From a virus, in IMG/VR virus record IMGVR_UViG_3300004369_000026, positions 1 to 48,736 of that record: 48,736 nucleotides of DNA; one strand, given 5' to 3'. The position numbers and the translations under genes are program-made. How positions within the stretch are numbered: the stretch's first letter is position 1; every line of letters begins with the position of its first letter. The notes under the pieces were generated by a model, which had not been told where the DNA came from, ran no database searches, and saw only the letters and a list, made by a program, of their open reading frames with translations. This document shows, piece by piece, positions 39,101 to 45,384 of this stretch.

Positions 39101-39889
39101 ACTGCATCTCAAGGTACTCCACCTATCATTACAAACTCCACAACCAAGTGCGCTAACTTAAACGCAGACTTGTTGGATGATATGAATACTTCATCCACAA
39201 ACCAGATTGGATTGTCTATTGTAAGTAGAGATAATACTGGTAGTTTCTCTGCAAACGTCATTACTGCAAATGCATTTAATGGCGGTTCTGGATCCTTCTC
39301 CTCTGGAACTATCAGTGGTAGTTTGGGAGTCAGTGGTTCAACAACCCTCAACAATTTGACCGTCAACGGTACATTTAGTGCTGGTGGTACTTTCAGTGGT
39401 ACTGCTGCTCAGGCAAATGATGTTGAGATCGTTGATACTTCGAACGGTGGATGGTTCTACCCAGTAATGTCCAAACTTCCTGAGAATGATGGTCTTGGTT
39501 ATAGACAACTGTATCGTGACCAGGGATTCCTGTTCAACGCAAACGTCAACCAGATTGCTGCTACAGGTGACATTGTTGCCTTCTATTCTTCCGACGAAAG
39601 ACTGAAGGATAACATCGCTCCTATTCCTAATGCTCTTGATAAGATTCTCTCGATCAGTGGTAACACCTTCGAGTGGAACAACGAAGAACATGAAACTGGA
39701 CACGTTGGTGAAGATACTGGCGTCATCGCACAAGAGATTGAGGCACTCGGATTACCTGGACTTGTTACCACCAGAAAGGATGGATACAAGGCAGTTAAGT
39801 ATGAGAAACTCACCGCACTCTTGATCGAGGCAGTTAAGGAACTCTCCGCTAAGGTTTCCGATCTGGAAGAAAAACTCAAGGATAAGTAA
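33110..39889 (+). CDS. Giant tail fibre with S74 intramolecular chaperone domain
   Basis: 2259 residues. The N-terminus (MPLSRLENFLKNAEGNILYV, then SLTRPFKTIQRALIEAARFS) looks like a beta-helix start known in cyanophage fibres. The middle is beta-rich with GGAGY-type modules near residues 1085 and 1135 and GIIT repeats (about 1780-1975). Residues 2160-2259 form an S74 peptidase/chaperone: S2161-D-E-R-L-K2166 is the autocleavage dyad, followed by GVIAQEIEALGLPGLV and a coiled-coil end. The chaperone trimerises the fibre and is expected to cleave itself off. Likely a host-recognition or long baseplate fibre. Confidence 0.88.
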   Translation: MPLSRLENFLKNAEGNILYVNPSDFDATDSIENRGNSLTRPFKTIQRALIEAARFSYQTGKNNDKIDRTTILTFPGTHYIDNRPGYTVVDNSGTAQFKARKNNGFVEVTLNEFTTETNFDVLDRNNDLYKYNSTEGGVILPRGTSIIGLDLRKTKIRPLYVPDPEDDRFTYTSIFRVTGTCYFTAFSLFDADLAKVAYYDFDSNTKKPTFSHHKLSCFQYADGVNNVIINGTDSQLTDLDMFYYKVARAYGDASGRPVGDFPTFDDFEPNIDEFRIVGDLAADPVGISSIKSGDGNTASTQITVTTNKPHNLFKETPVLIAGITTSINAYNGSFVVDEVLSDTEFRYISPLVPGNPLPIPQEIQNSSVIIEPDTVGSASPYIFNCSLRSVYGLNGMDCDGDKATGFKSMVVAQFTGISIQKDDNAFILYNPDTAIFNDDTSVADAERPLHSNSRAIYKPTYETSHMRVRNNAVVQIVSVFAIAFARHFQAERGGDASITNSNSNFGQTALESSGFRPFSFDRDDVGYITHVIPPRELTAEDTTISWLTLDVQKTIGIADTGRLYLYGYDTREVVPPSQVDSYRVGARAGDTLKLALIDTSTGTAIPNVYSAPILMQSGSSGITTSYRKVYNVVRNAGVNFIVSNVFTLLEDHQLITGEKVRVFSDTGETPNGITNDKIYYAITGGSLASNRIQLAATLNDALSRRPLTGLSNGGGKLKIISTVSDKEPGQFGHPIQFDSVNTNWYITVDPSSVSNTIYPALYSLGVGQIGEESGSTYLERRVDNRSLQDRLYRARYVIPKEHVDARPPTPGFVLQESKTVGITSASYLSADLTNPTQLRNVKIIKNATWANDIITITTEKDHKFAVDDLVTLRNIDSVNNPDGTYNVGFNGENPVKSILSRKQFTIAGIATDPGAFKNQINQRTTQAQIEALPTAQRSKSKDSLYVYRVQEVKPHIPGTSGQDGIYNLILVCGSIPLDKDLGFGVSFKSFSQDVRNLYPQQDRDNYNSDPEPSVSFAQPSVIGKVISNDKKKSLTRESLNYFMQGFNVGTAVTGAVVSGTGNTTITLFSEVEHNFNSIKEVNIIDGGAGYNNSTGIATVIYAADFVNNALIGRGAAAEVQISAAGTVSSVKIIDGGCAYGVGNTMTIDPFPAGAATSPAVVEVVSIFDNLGDGLDLSGFVDPLYNGTHKIVDIPTSRSVSIEIDKPNIVSPFYETRTDRRLPQYSLANPGVGITAIDMTGATGVATVRCTGNHTLVAGQTFTIVGTGNSFFDERPFVVVDVNPNAPLTDIHFNVGVHTAGIVTDYSITDARLFGHGMRARARSLGLGENNLGARAATFYTGISTTLAAPMTTTDSTITLTSTAGFRKGDYCLINAEIVRFTNDNINSVIRGQFGTVASAAVSGATIKKIEIVPMELRRPSILRASGHTFEYLGYGSGNYSTSLPQKQDRVLSSDEQIAAQKKEANGGKVVYTGMNDAGEFFTGYNKLSAITGEEEVIGAPIFTYTGDDAESEATKKVSGVFDEILVREGITVEGGDNNNRTSQFYGPVNMTEKLTNSSIDGIETRNLFLKGTAPQGKELTVGISTPLTAKRSGDISLITNPNTGGYIGHIFAEGEWRRMGVVSQERDRQFFKIDQLGIGQSGVGQFNFTDAFEVNGTAKINHLYVSGIVTFASPQTFTGVTYDSIIVRKIANFWGYNTTGGISPQGIPWENYGYYSIVDEGGVSRLYDLETVGTYVSFKPASHISIEGPINDTYAGVSTFVGTLDVGNIECDGGTINVTTLTAINAGIDTLAVRKDFSTPSGIITDLYSEVASVTNGLYANLGIITDFYSTTSYTNEANIYSGIVTNLYASNNLTTPQAYIANGIATNMSGTNLTYDNIIGVAMTATDFNFTDQLFGPTAFINSGIITAIRSSVIMGPGQQGQGQPSLEIVANSGVVTSLVGTYSTLTFLNTGNGGSLTSPKLYVNSGIITALGDTGVNMTVQCGPTGKVNAFQFVHTASQGTPPIITNSTTKCANLNADLLDDMNTSSTNQIGLSIVSRDNTGSFSANVITANAFNGGSGSFSSGTISGSLGVSGSTTLNNLTVNGTFSAGGTFSGTAAQANDVEIVDTSNGGWFYPVMSKLPENDGLGYRQLYRDQGFLFNANVNQIAATGDIVAFYSSDERLKDNIAPIPNALDKILSISGNTFEWNNEEHETGHVGEDTGVIAQEIEALGLPGLVTTRKDGYKAVKYEKLTALLIEAVKELSAKVSDLEEKLKDK
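38450..39050 (+). repeat. In-gene repeats coding for N-x-GIIT-x-L fibre motif
   Basis: Within the fibre gene the phrases SGIITDLYS, LGIITDFYS, SGIVTNLYA, NGIATNMSG, SGIITAIRS, SGVVTSLVG and SGIITALGD recur at intervals of roughly 20-45 residues. They are typical of a repeating beta-strand shaft and a likely site of length variation by recombination. Confidence 0.65.
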
Positions 39890-40072
39890 ATGGATGAACC
39901 TGATTTCATTATTGATTTTGATCTAGAAGATATCTGCCTTCTCTATAAATCAGTCTCCGTACATTTGGAGACTGATGGACTAGAGGAGGGTCTTTCTGAA
40001 AGATTAAAAGATCTTCAGACACATCTTTATAGAACTATTTTGGAGTGCAAACTCGCTGGAGGGTTTGAATAA
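39890..40072 (+). CDS. Small acidic hypothetical protein
   Basis: 60 residues directly after the fibre stop (TAAATG), MDEPDFIIDFDLEDICLLYK..., helical and acidic. Position suggests a fibre-assembly partner, but nothing in the sequence proves it. A late-type octamer overlaps its end. Confidence 0.65.
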   Translation: MDEPDFIIDFDLEDICLLYKSVSVHLETDGLEEGLSERLKDLQTHLYRTILECKLAGGFE

Positions 40073-40075
40073 ATA
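40068..40075 (+). promoter_or_regulatory. Late-type octamer
   Basis: AATAAATA overlaps the stop of the preceding gene and lies 16 nt before ATG 40092. It is a weaker match than others, lacking the T in position 1. Confidence 0.4.
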
Positions 40076-40091
40076 CAAAAAAGAGGATATT

Positions 40092-40874
40092 ATGTCTTTG
40101 AATTTGATTGATACTAGTGAGATTAAAATTAGTAATGACATGCAATATGTTTCCGTAAGAATCGGAAAAGATCAAAATCATCCAGTTATTGTTGTAGATA
40201 ATTTTCTGGAAGATCCCGATTATTTCTTGGAGAATATTGTAAGTAAAGTTCCTCTTGAAAAGAATAGAGAACAGTTTGATGCTGGTGGTAGTTCTATCCC
40301 AGGATATACAGGGCAAATCTTCATGATGTTGCCTGAAGTTAGAAATGCAATAGGATATTTCATTGATAAATTTACCGATTTCGAGATACCTGATCCAGAG
40401 AATCTTAGGTATGCATTTCAGGTAAATGCCCTTGATAGTAGTCTACAATTTCCAAAGGCAATGATTCAACCTCATGTTGATCCTGCCATGTTTGCGTTTG
40501 TTCTTTACATGAACAAGGAAGTTGATACTGGAGAAGGTGATAATTATGCAGGTGGTACAGCATTTTATTCACACAAGACTGCTGGTTGCATAAACATGGA
40601 ACATGTATTTGCGAAATTTAAGAGAGAAGAACCTTACTGGAATTACAAAGAATGGGAATATGATTTCCTGGAACAAGCTGCTGACATGGTTCCTCTAGAC
40701 TACAAATGTATGGATCCTGTGTGGACAGAGATCCATGAAGTTCCAATGAAATACAATAGATTGGTTCTCTATCCATCATATCTCTGGCATTCTGCGAAGT
40801 TTGCATCCAGTGACTTCAAAGATAGACTTAGAGTTTCAGTTTCTGGATTTGTTGATAAAGATTACTTCCTATGA
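40092..40874 (+). CDS. Putative 2-oxoglutarate/Fe(II) dioxygenase (fourth)
   Basis: 260 residues from ATG 40092 (a TTG at 40065 is in frame). H128-x-D130 (PHVDPAMFAFVLYMN), distal H233 (LWHSAKFAS) and R245 (DRLRVSVSGF) fit the family. YAGGTAFYSH is the usual strand after the first metal pair. The first 100 residues form an extra N-terminal region compared with the shorter copies. It overlaps the next oxygenase by ATGA, so the pair is co-translated. Confidence 0.78.
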   Translation: MSLNLIDTSEIKISNDMQYVSVRIGKDQNHPVIVVDNFLEDPDYFLENIVSKVPLEKNREQFDAGGSSIPGYTGQIFMMLPEVRNAIGYFIDKFTDFEIPDPENLRYAFQVNALDSSLQFPKAMIQPHVDPAMFAFVLYMNKEVDTGEGDNYAGGTAFYSHKTAGCINMEHVFAKFKREEPYWNYKEWEYDFLEQAADMVPLDYKCMDPVWTEIHEVPMKYNRLVLYPSYLWHSAKFASSDFKDRLRVSVSGFVDKDYFL

Positions 40875-41425
40875 ATCTGTCGGATCATATACATGATTAT
40901 CATAATGTATTAGATGCTGATGAATACTTTCGACTTCTGAAGTTATTAAAGAACTTTGAGTTTCCAGACTTTGAAGATATTGCCGAAGATGCAAACTATT
41001 CTCTCAAAGGACATAGGCAACAGGTTCTTTTAACTGAGGGTGAGGTATTTGACATTGTTCATGCTGCCTTCAAAAGAACGATGCCAAAGATATTGAATGA
41101 CTATCGTTGGTGTCTTCCAGATGGCGATGTCTTCGATAAATATAGTGGTTACTGGTTATGTAAATACCCAGAAGGAGGATATCTTTCATATCATACAGAT
41201 ATGGATGCCGACGCTGCTTCAGTTACTGCATCATTTCAAATCAATGATGACTATGAAGGTGGCGAAATGGTCTTCTGGAAAAACTATACGTTAGATAAAC
41301 ATAAAAACTCCATTCATGTTTATCCAAGTGCTTTGGTTTATCCACACGAGGTCGCCAAGGTTACATCAGGAACAAGGTACTCAGTCGTTGTATGGTTTGC
41401 TTACGATAAAGGAGAACAATGGTAG
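40871..41425 (+). CDS. Putative 2-oxoglutarate/Fe(II) dioxygenase (fifth)
   Basis: 184 residues. H108-T-D110 (YHTDMDADAASVTASFQ), EGGEMVFW, distal H159 (VYPHEVAKVTSGTRYS) and R169 match prolyl-4-hydroxylase-like enzymes closely. Coupled to the upstream oxygenase by ATGA and overlapping the next start. Being next to fibre and adhesin genes suggests virion or host-surface protein targets, but this is inference. Confidence 0.82.
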   Translation: MNLSDHIHDYHNVLDADEYFRLLKLLKNFEFPDFEDIAEDANYSLKGHRQQVLLTEGEVFDIVHAAFKRTMPKILNDYRWCLPDGDVFDKYSGYWLCKYPEGGYLSYHTDMDADAASVTASFQINDDYEGGEMVFWKNYTLDKHKNSIHVYPSALVYPHEVAKVTSGTRYSVVVWFAYDKGEQW

Positions 41426-42504
41426 ATTTTGGATCGCTCGAAAAATTAGTTAAGTCGAATGACTATCCGCACTTAGTTTCTCAAACTGATGTAGAGAACG
41501 TTAGAAAGATTGTTGATGCCAATCCATCTCTCTTTTCAAAGGCATGGAATGAACGTGGATCGAAAAGAAGGGATAGTGGGTGTATCTTTGTTCGACAATA
41601 TACTCAGTCTCCTACTTCTGGACTCGAAAACGTCAAGGTTGATACTCTATATGGGTTCTTTTTTAAAGCACCTACAGGTATTACAGAGTGGCAACCATAT
41701 GGTAAAGATGTGATTCATAGAAACCCCATCTTTAACTACTTTATGGGTAATAGATTTCTTGCATTTGATGCAGAAAACCCCACCGAAATTGTGGAAGAAC
41801 ATATTGACTTTGAAATTTTCCCAATGTTCCCTGCAAGTATTAAACACTTGTGTAATTTGATTGGGGATTTAGTAGGCAATCCGAATACATCCGAACTGGA
41901 AAGTATTTTCTCTGGTATTGATAATCTTGCCGATCCAGAACTTAAAGATTCATATGATTTGTCACCCACTTATTTGATTCACAATCGTCTCAAAAATAGT
42001 GTGGAGATTCTCTTAGTTAGAAATGATGATAATGTCGGGACAGTGAAGGACTTGCTCGCAAATGTTGCTGGAAGTAAGAGAACTAAGATGTATTTGAGTG
42101 CAAGTAATACCATTGATGTGATGGACTCATTGTATATTGATGAGAACACCTATGTGAATGTAAGTATCACATTTGATTCTAACGGGGTTCAGAAAAAGTT
42201 TGGTCAGAATGTGTTGCCCAAGAAGAAGAAAGATGCGCCAGCAGGCACTACTGCCCAAGATAACTTTACAAAGTATCAGTATTACAAACAATGTCATATT
42301 GATTCCCTGTCATCTATTTCCCAGTTAACAGAAAATTACTCTTGGTTGCCCGAAGGTTGGGCACCAGAATTAAACAACTGGGAAAATAGTACCAGTACAG
42401 AAAATCTATTTGCTACCTTCCAAGTATCTACGGAACATGAAGGCAACTCTATGCGCGTTGCATATGGATTTGTTGGACCTCTTAATGGTCCAGAACCACA
42501 TTAA
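41419..42504 (+). CDS. Unknown protein next to the adhesin, possibly virion-associated
   Basis: 361 residues, MVDFGSLEKLVKSNDYPHLV... A mixed alpha/beta protein with a basic patch (PKKKKDAPAG, about 272-281) and an aromatic C-terminus (WLPEGWAPELNNWENS). No known motif found. It has a good ribosome site (AAGGAGAA) and follows the two oxygenases with an overlap. It converges with the adhesin gene; the 9-nt gap holds no strong terminator, only a possible AACAAT/ATTGTT pairing. Confidence 0.6.
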   Translation: MVDFGSLEKLVKSNDYPHLVSQTDVENVRKIVDANPSLFSKAWNERGSKRRDSGCIFVRQYTQSPTSGLENVKVDTLYGFFFKAPTGITEWQPYGKDVIHRNPIFNYFMGNRFLAFDAENPTEIVEEHIDFEIFPMFPASIKHLCNLIGDLVGNPNTSELESIFSGIDNLADPELKDSYDLSPTYLIHNRLKNSVEILLVRNDDNVGTVKDLLANVAGSKRTKMYLSASNTIDVMDSLYIDENTYVNVSITFDSNGVQKKFGQNVLPKKKKDAPAGTTAQDNFTKYQYYKQCHIDSLSSISQLTENYSWLPEGWAPELNNWENSTSTENLFATFQVSTEHEGNSMRVAYGFVGPLNGPEPH

Positions 42505-42513
42505 ACAATCGGA

Positions 42514-43692
42514 TTACTGATAACGATACCCATTGTTGGAGTAGTTTGCTTTGCCGGCGCCTGCACCGCCGCCGTTGCCTCCATTACCACCGTTTCCTCC
42601 GTTAGGACCACCGCCGCAACCTTGCTGACCATAACCGCCGCTATTGCCGCTGTTACCGCCACCGCCGCCAGCACCATTTGACTGGAGATCACCTCCACCA
42701 CCGCCATTTCCACCGTTTCCGCCATTTCCTGATCTGCCATTTCCACTGTTTCCGCCATTACCACCAGAGGCACCTGGCCATACTAAATTCCAGTTACTTC
42801 CGCTCCATTCGTAACCCCTACCTCTGCCACCTGATCCACCATTACCACCATTTCCTCCGTTACCACCATCACCATTACATTCTCTCTTTTGTCCATTACA
42901 GAACCAACCGTTACATCTGACGCTACCGCTGTGTTGACCGTTGCCACCATTGCCACCGTTACCGCCATTTCCTCCGCCACCTCCAGCACCAAAGATTCCT
43001 ACAGATGCCCATTGACCATTCCACATACTATCGGGAATCTTGATAGCACTTGCGATATGTAGACCAGTGTTACCAGCACCACCGCCATTATTTCCTGGAC
43101 GACCAACAATTCTAGGACTACCTGTACCTACAAGTTCAACTTGAGCACCATTCAAGTCTCCACTATGGTTAATTCTCAGTGCAGGATTAGTGTCAAAGGA
43201 TCCAGCATGACCACTAAAGATGATTTTTTTGTTTGCCTGAGAAGTCCAGTCAGAGTCTCCATAGATCTCCCATCTTGCCTGGAGATGTACAAAGTTTCCA
43301 TTGCAATATGCATAAATTGTTTTAGTTGACCCACGGAAATTACTGAAATAAATCTGTCCACCAGTGGGAATATTATTGTTATACTGACAGTTTGGAACGT
43401 TACCACCTCTATATTTGGATGATAAGTTATTGCCACCACCAAATGTAGAGTTTAACGAACTCATGTAGATCGCACCACTGGCAAAGTAGTTATCAGTTGC
43501 CTTTGAGATCTGACCGTTTCCGATAATACCTGACATTATACTTTCACCAGGCACATCTGATGCCACCATTTCCGATCCATTATCAGCATTTGTCACAGAA
43601 ACAATCTTCTGATTCTCTTCTGGAACTGCAACAATGTCATCCTTTGCAGATGTTGCGAGTTGTCTCAAGATTGATTGATTTAACTCTGACAT
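42514..43692 (-). CDS. Glycine-rich adhesin, gp38-like (polyglycine II type)
   Basis: 392 residues. The N-terminal 230 form an attachment or beta domain ([20 protein letters not shown]...). From about 238 the chain is built of GGNGGNGGNGG-type tracts separated by short variable loops ([47 protein letters not shown]). This matches the plan of T2/S16 gp38 adhesins, where glycine tracts form a polyglycine-II sandwich and loops bind the receptor. The loops carry five Cys and several Trp. Isolated on the minus strand with its own late promoter at 43719. Likely the host-range determinant. Confidence 0.75.
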   Translation of the reverse strand: MSELNQSILRQLATSAKDDIVAVPEENQKIVSVTNADNGSEMVASDVPGESIMSGIIGNGQISKATDNYFASGAIYMSSLNSTFGGGNNLSSKYRGGNVPNCQYNNNIPTGGQIYFSNFRGSTKTIYAYCNGNFVHLQARWEIYGDSDWTSQANKKIIFSGHAGSFDTNPALRINHSGDLNGAQVELVGTGSPRIVGRPGNNGGGAGNTGLHIASAIKIPDSMWNGQWASVGIFGAGGGGGNGGNGGNGGNGQHSGSVRCNGWFCNGQKRECNGDGGNGGNGGNGGSGGRGRGYEWSGSNWNLVWPGASGGNGGNSGNGRSGNGGNGGNGGGGGDLQSNGAGGGGGNSGNSGGYGQQGCGGGPNGGNGGNGGNGGGAGAGKANYSNNGYRYQ

Positions 43693-43718
43693 GTATGGTA
43701 CAATATGACGCCTGCCGT

Positions 43719-43732
43719 TATTTATCTAAATA
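43719..43732. promoter_or_regulatory. Overlapping divergent late promoters
   Basis: Minus strand GATAAATA (43719-43726) points to the adhesin gene. Plus strand TCTAAATA (43725-43732) points to the gene at 43754. They share two bases. Confidence 0.65.
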
Positions 43733-43753
43733 TACGCCGAGAAAGAGTTTATT

Positions 43754-43924
43754 ATGAACACAGAAACAAAGTACAAAGAATTAGTAGACAAGGCACTCAA
43801 ATTGAGAGATGAGTTGCTCCAAATGGAGAAAGATTTTAACGAGAAGAAAGAAGAATTTCTCCGATTGCAAGGTGCCATCAGTGTTTTGGAGGAAATGCAG
43901 ACAGGGGTTGCCAAGGGATCCTGA
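43754..43924 (+). CDS. Small coiled-coil protein
   Basis: ATG 43754 to TGA 43922-43924, 56 residues, MNTETKYKELVDKALKLRDE..., almost entirely an amphipathic Glu/Lys/Leu coiled coil (LLQMEKDFNEKKEEFLRLQG). Behind a late octamer 21 nt upstream. Its 3' end contains the -35 of the next promoter. Function unknown. Confidence 0.65.
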   Translation: MNTETKYKELVDKALKLRDELLQMEKDFNEKKEEFLRLQGAISVLEEMQTGVAKGS

Positions 43925-43936
43925 CTCTGTTATTCT
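43908..43936 (+). promoter_or_regulatory. Possible sigma70-like promoter for the DUF262/HNH gene
   Basis: TTGCCA (43908-43913), 17 nt, TATTCT (43931-43936; four of six match). A 75-nt leader precedes ATG 44011. The leader 43937-44010 shows no other clear element. Confidence 0.45.
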
Positions 43937-44010
43937 ACTTGTGTTGGTGGATGACCGACGGTACACTCCGTTGCTCAAAACCGACACATTGTAGTACGAC
44001 ACTAAACACG

Positions 44011-45348
44011 ATGTCAAACAAAGCAACATTCGGTCCTATTCAATCGGACTTTTACAAGTATTCGGTGGAGTCTTTCCTCGCCGAGATGCAACCCAAGACC
44101 CGTGCGGACTATTCTTTCCAGTCCCGAGTTCGCTGGGCAAACGACAACAAACGTTCCTACATCACTTCGGTGATCCTGGGAATGGCACCCTCTAAGTTCA
44201 TCCTGGCATCTACAGATGCCTGCCAGGTTACTTCCAAGGTTGCCGCAGACAAACAGTATTATCAGGGATGGAAAGGTCGCACTGTTGATTACCTCAACAT
44301 CGACTCCAACAACCGTGTCACTACTCTCGCGGAGTTCATTCGCGGAGAGTTTGGAATCCAACCTGGATTCTATGACATTGCTGGTCAAGTTGTGGAGATC
44401 ATTGAGGGAGAAAACGACATGTTCGAGACTCTGCCTAATGTTATCATGCAGGCATTCTCGAACGCAGTTGTTACCATCGAGATCATTACTTCTGCGACTC
44501 GTGATCAACTTTCTGAACTGTTCATTCGTATGAATGACGGTATCTCTCTGAATGGTCCAGAGAAGCGTAACGCAGTCATCTCCGACTTCTCTAACACTAT
44601 CCGCAATCTTGCCACCGAGTATGAGTCTGTACTGAGGAACTTCTTCTCCAAGGCAGACATCAACCGTCGCAAGGTTGACGACTTCATTGCTGGTCTCGCA
44701 CTGGTGTACTTTGGTGGTCTGAATACCACCATCTCCGACAAGTCCCTGTGGAGTGCTTATGCATACGGGTCCACTGAGGACAAACTCATTCACAAGTTCG
44801 AGTCGGACTTCAAGTCCTTCATCAACTTCATGGGTGATGATCTGAAGGCACTGCCTAACAAGAACTGTGTTCTTGACTTGTTTGCACTGGTGAAGGATCT
44901 GAAGGACAACAACTTCAGCATCAGTAACCGAGATGGTTTCATCGAAGGTTACATGAAGACCCACGCCATGAACCTAACTGACTTCACTACCTACACTTAC
45001 AACAACGGTCGTGATGCAGTGTATAAGGAACTCATGCGTTCGCGTGAGTCTTCCTTCAACAAACTCCGTCGTGAGATTGTTACGAAGACCTGGAATCCTG
45101 AAGAGTTCTGCACTCAACTGGACCCCAAGCGTAACTTCAGCAAGGAACAGAAGTTCAGTGCTGCAGTGAGGCAGAACTGGGTAACTCCCGAAGGTAAGAC
45201 CATCGACAAGGGACGACTCTTTGACCCTACCGCATACCACGGTGGACACATTGAACCCCACGCTGATGGTGGTTCTACCGATGATGCCAACTGTGCTGTA
45301 CAGGAAGCGGGAGACAATCTGTCTCTGGGACGTAACCCCATCCAGTGA
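44011..45348 (+). CDS. DUF262-like protein with C-terminal HNH nuclease motif
   Basis: 445 residues from ATG 44011 (MSNKATFGPIQSDFYKYSVE). The N-terminal 330 residues resemble DUF262 (ParB/Srx-like) proteins: YLNIDSNNRVTTLAEFIRGE and SELFIRMNDGISLNGPEKRN match the family's D-G-x-QR-like and F-x-R-x-N-x-G-x-x-L-x-x-x-E pattern. The C-terminus HGGHIEPHADGG, then ANCAVQEAGDNLSLG, is a His-Asn-type HNH motif. Relatives include GmrSD-type nucleases that cut modified DNA. In a phage it could attack competing or host DNA. Codon use is noticeably richer in C-ending codons than in neighbouring genes. Confidence 0.72.
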   Translation: MSNKATFGPIQSDFYKYSVESFLAEMQPKTRADYSFQSRVRWANDNKRSYITSVILGMAPSKFILASTDACQVTSKVAADKQYYQGWKGRTVDYLNIDSNNRVTTLAEFIRGEFGIQPGFYDIAGQVVEIIEGENDMFETLPNVIMQAFSNAVVTIEIITSATRDQLSELFIRMNDGISLNGPEKRNAVISDFSNTIRNLATEYESVLRNFFSKADINRRKVDDFIAGLALVYFGGLNTTISDKSLWSAYAYGSTEDKLIHKFESDFKSFINFMGDDLKALPNKNCVLDLFALVKDLKDNNFSISNRDGFIEGYMKTHAMNLTDFTTYTYNNGRDAVYKELMRSRESSFNKLRREIVTKTWNPEEFCTQLDPKRNFSKEQKFSAAVRQNWVTPEGKTIDKGRLFDPTAYHGGHIEPHADGGSTDDANCAVQEAGDNLSLGRNPIQ

Positions 45349-45349
45349 T

Positions 45350-45357
45350 TCTAAATA
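45350..45357 (+). promoter_or_regulatory. Late-type octamer overlapping a terminator region
   Basis: TCTAAATA ends 3 nt before the terminator stem. A transcript starting about 6 nt downstream would lack the left arm and so escape termination, reading the oxygenase gene at 45385. Confidence 0.55.
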
Positions 45358-45359
45358 CG

Positions 45360-45384
45360 AGGGAGGTTCAACCTCCCTTTTTTT
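45360..45384 (+). terminator. Intrinsic terminator after the DUF262/HNH gene
   Basis: AGGGAGG (45360-45366), TTCAA loop, CCTCCCT (45372-45378) and seven T to 45384, abutting ATG 45385. Confidence 0.85.

Noticed and set aside
42501-42773. A Val/Met/Ala-rich minus frame ([14 protein letters not shown]...) inside the adhesin gene
   Set aside because: It is the shifted frame of the GGN repeats; its periodicity simply follows the repeat DNA.
42540-42980. Possible CRISPR-like repeat array (ACCGCC/ATTACCACC units)
   Set aside because: The repeats are in frame, multiples of three and code for Gly-Gly-Asn in the adhesin; there are no uniform repeats and spacers.
44014-44964. A 316-residue minus-strand frame opposite the DUF262/HNH gene
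   Set aside because: The plus-strand gene has family motifs, a ribosome site and a terminator. The opposite frame is kept open by the C-ending codon bias of the plus strand.
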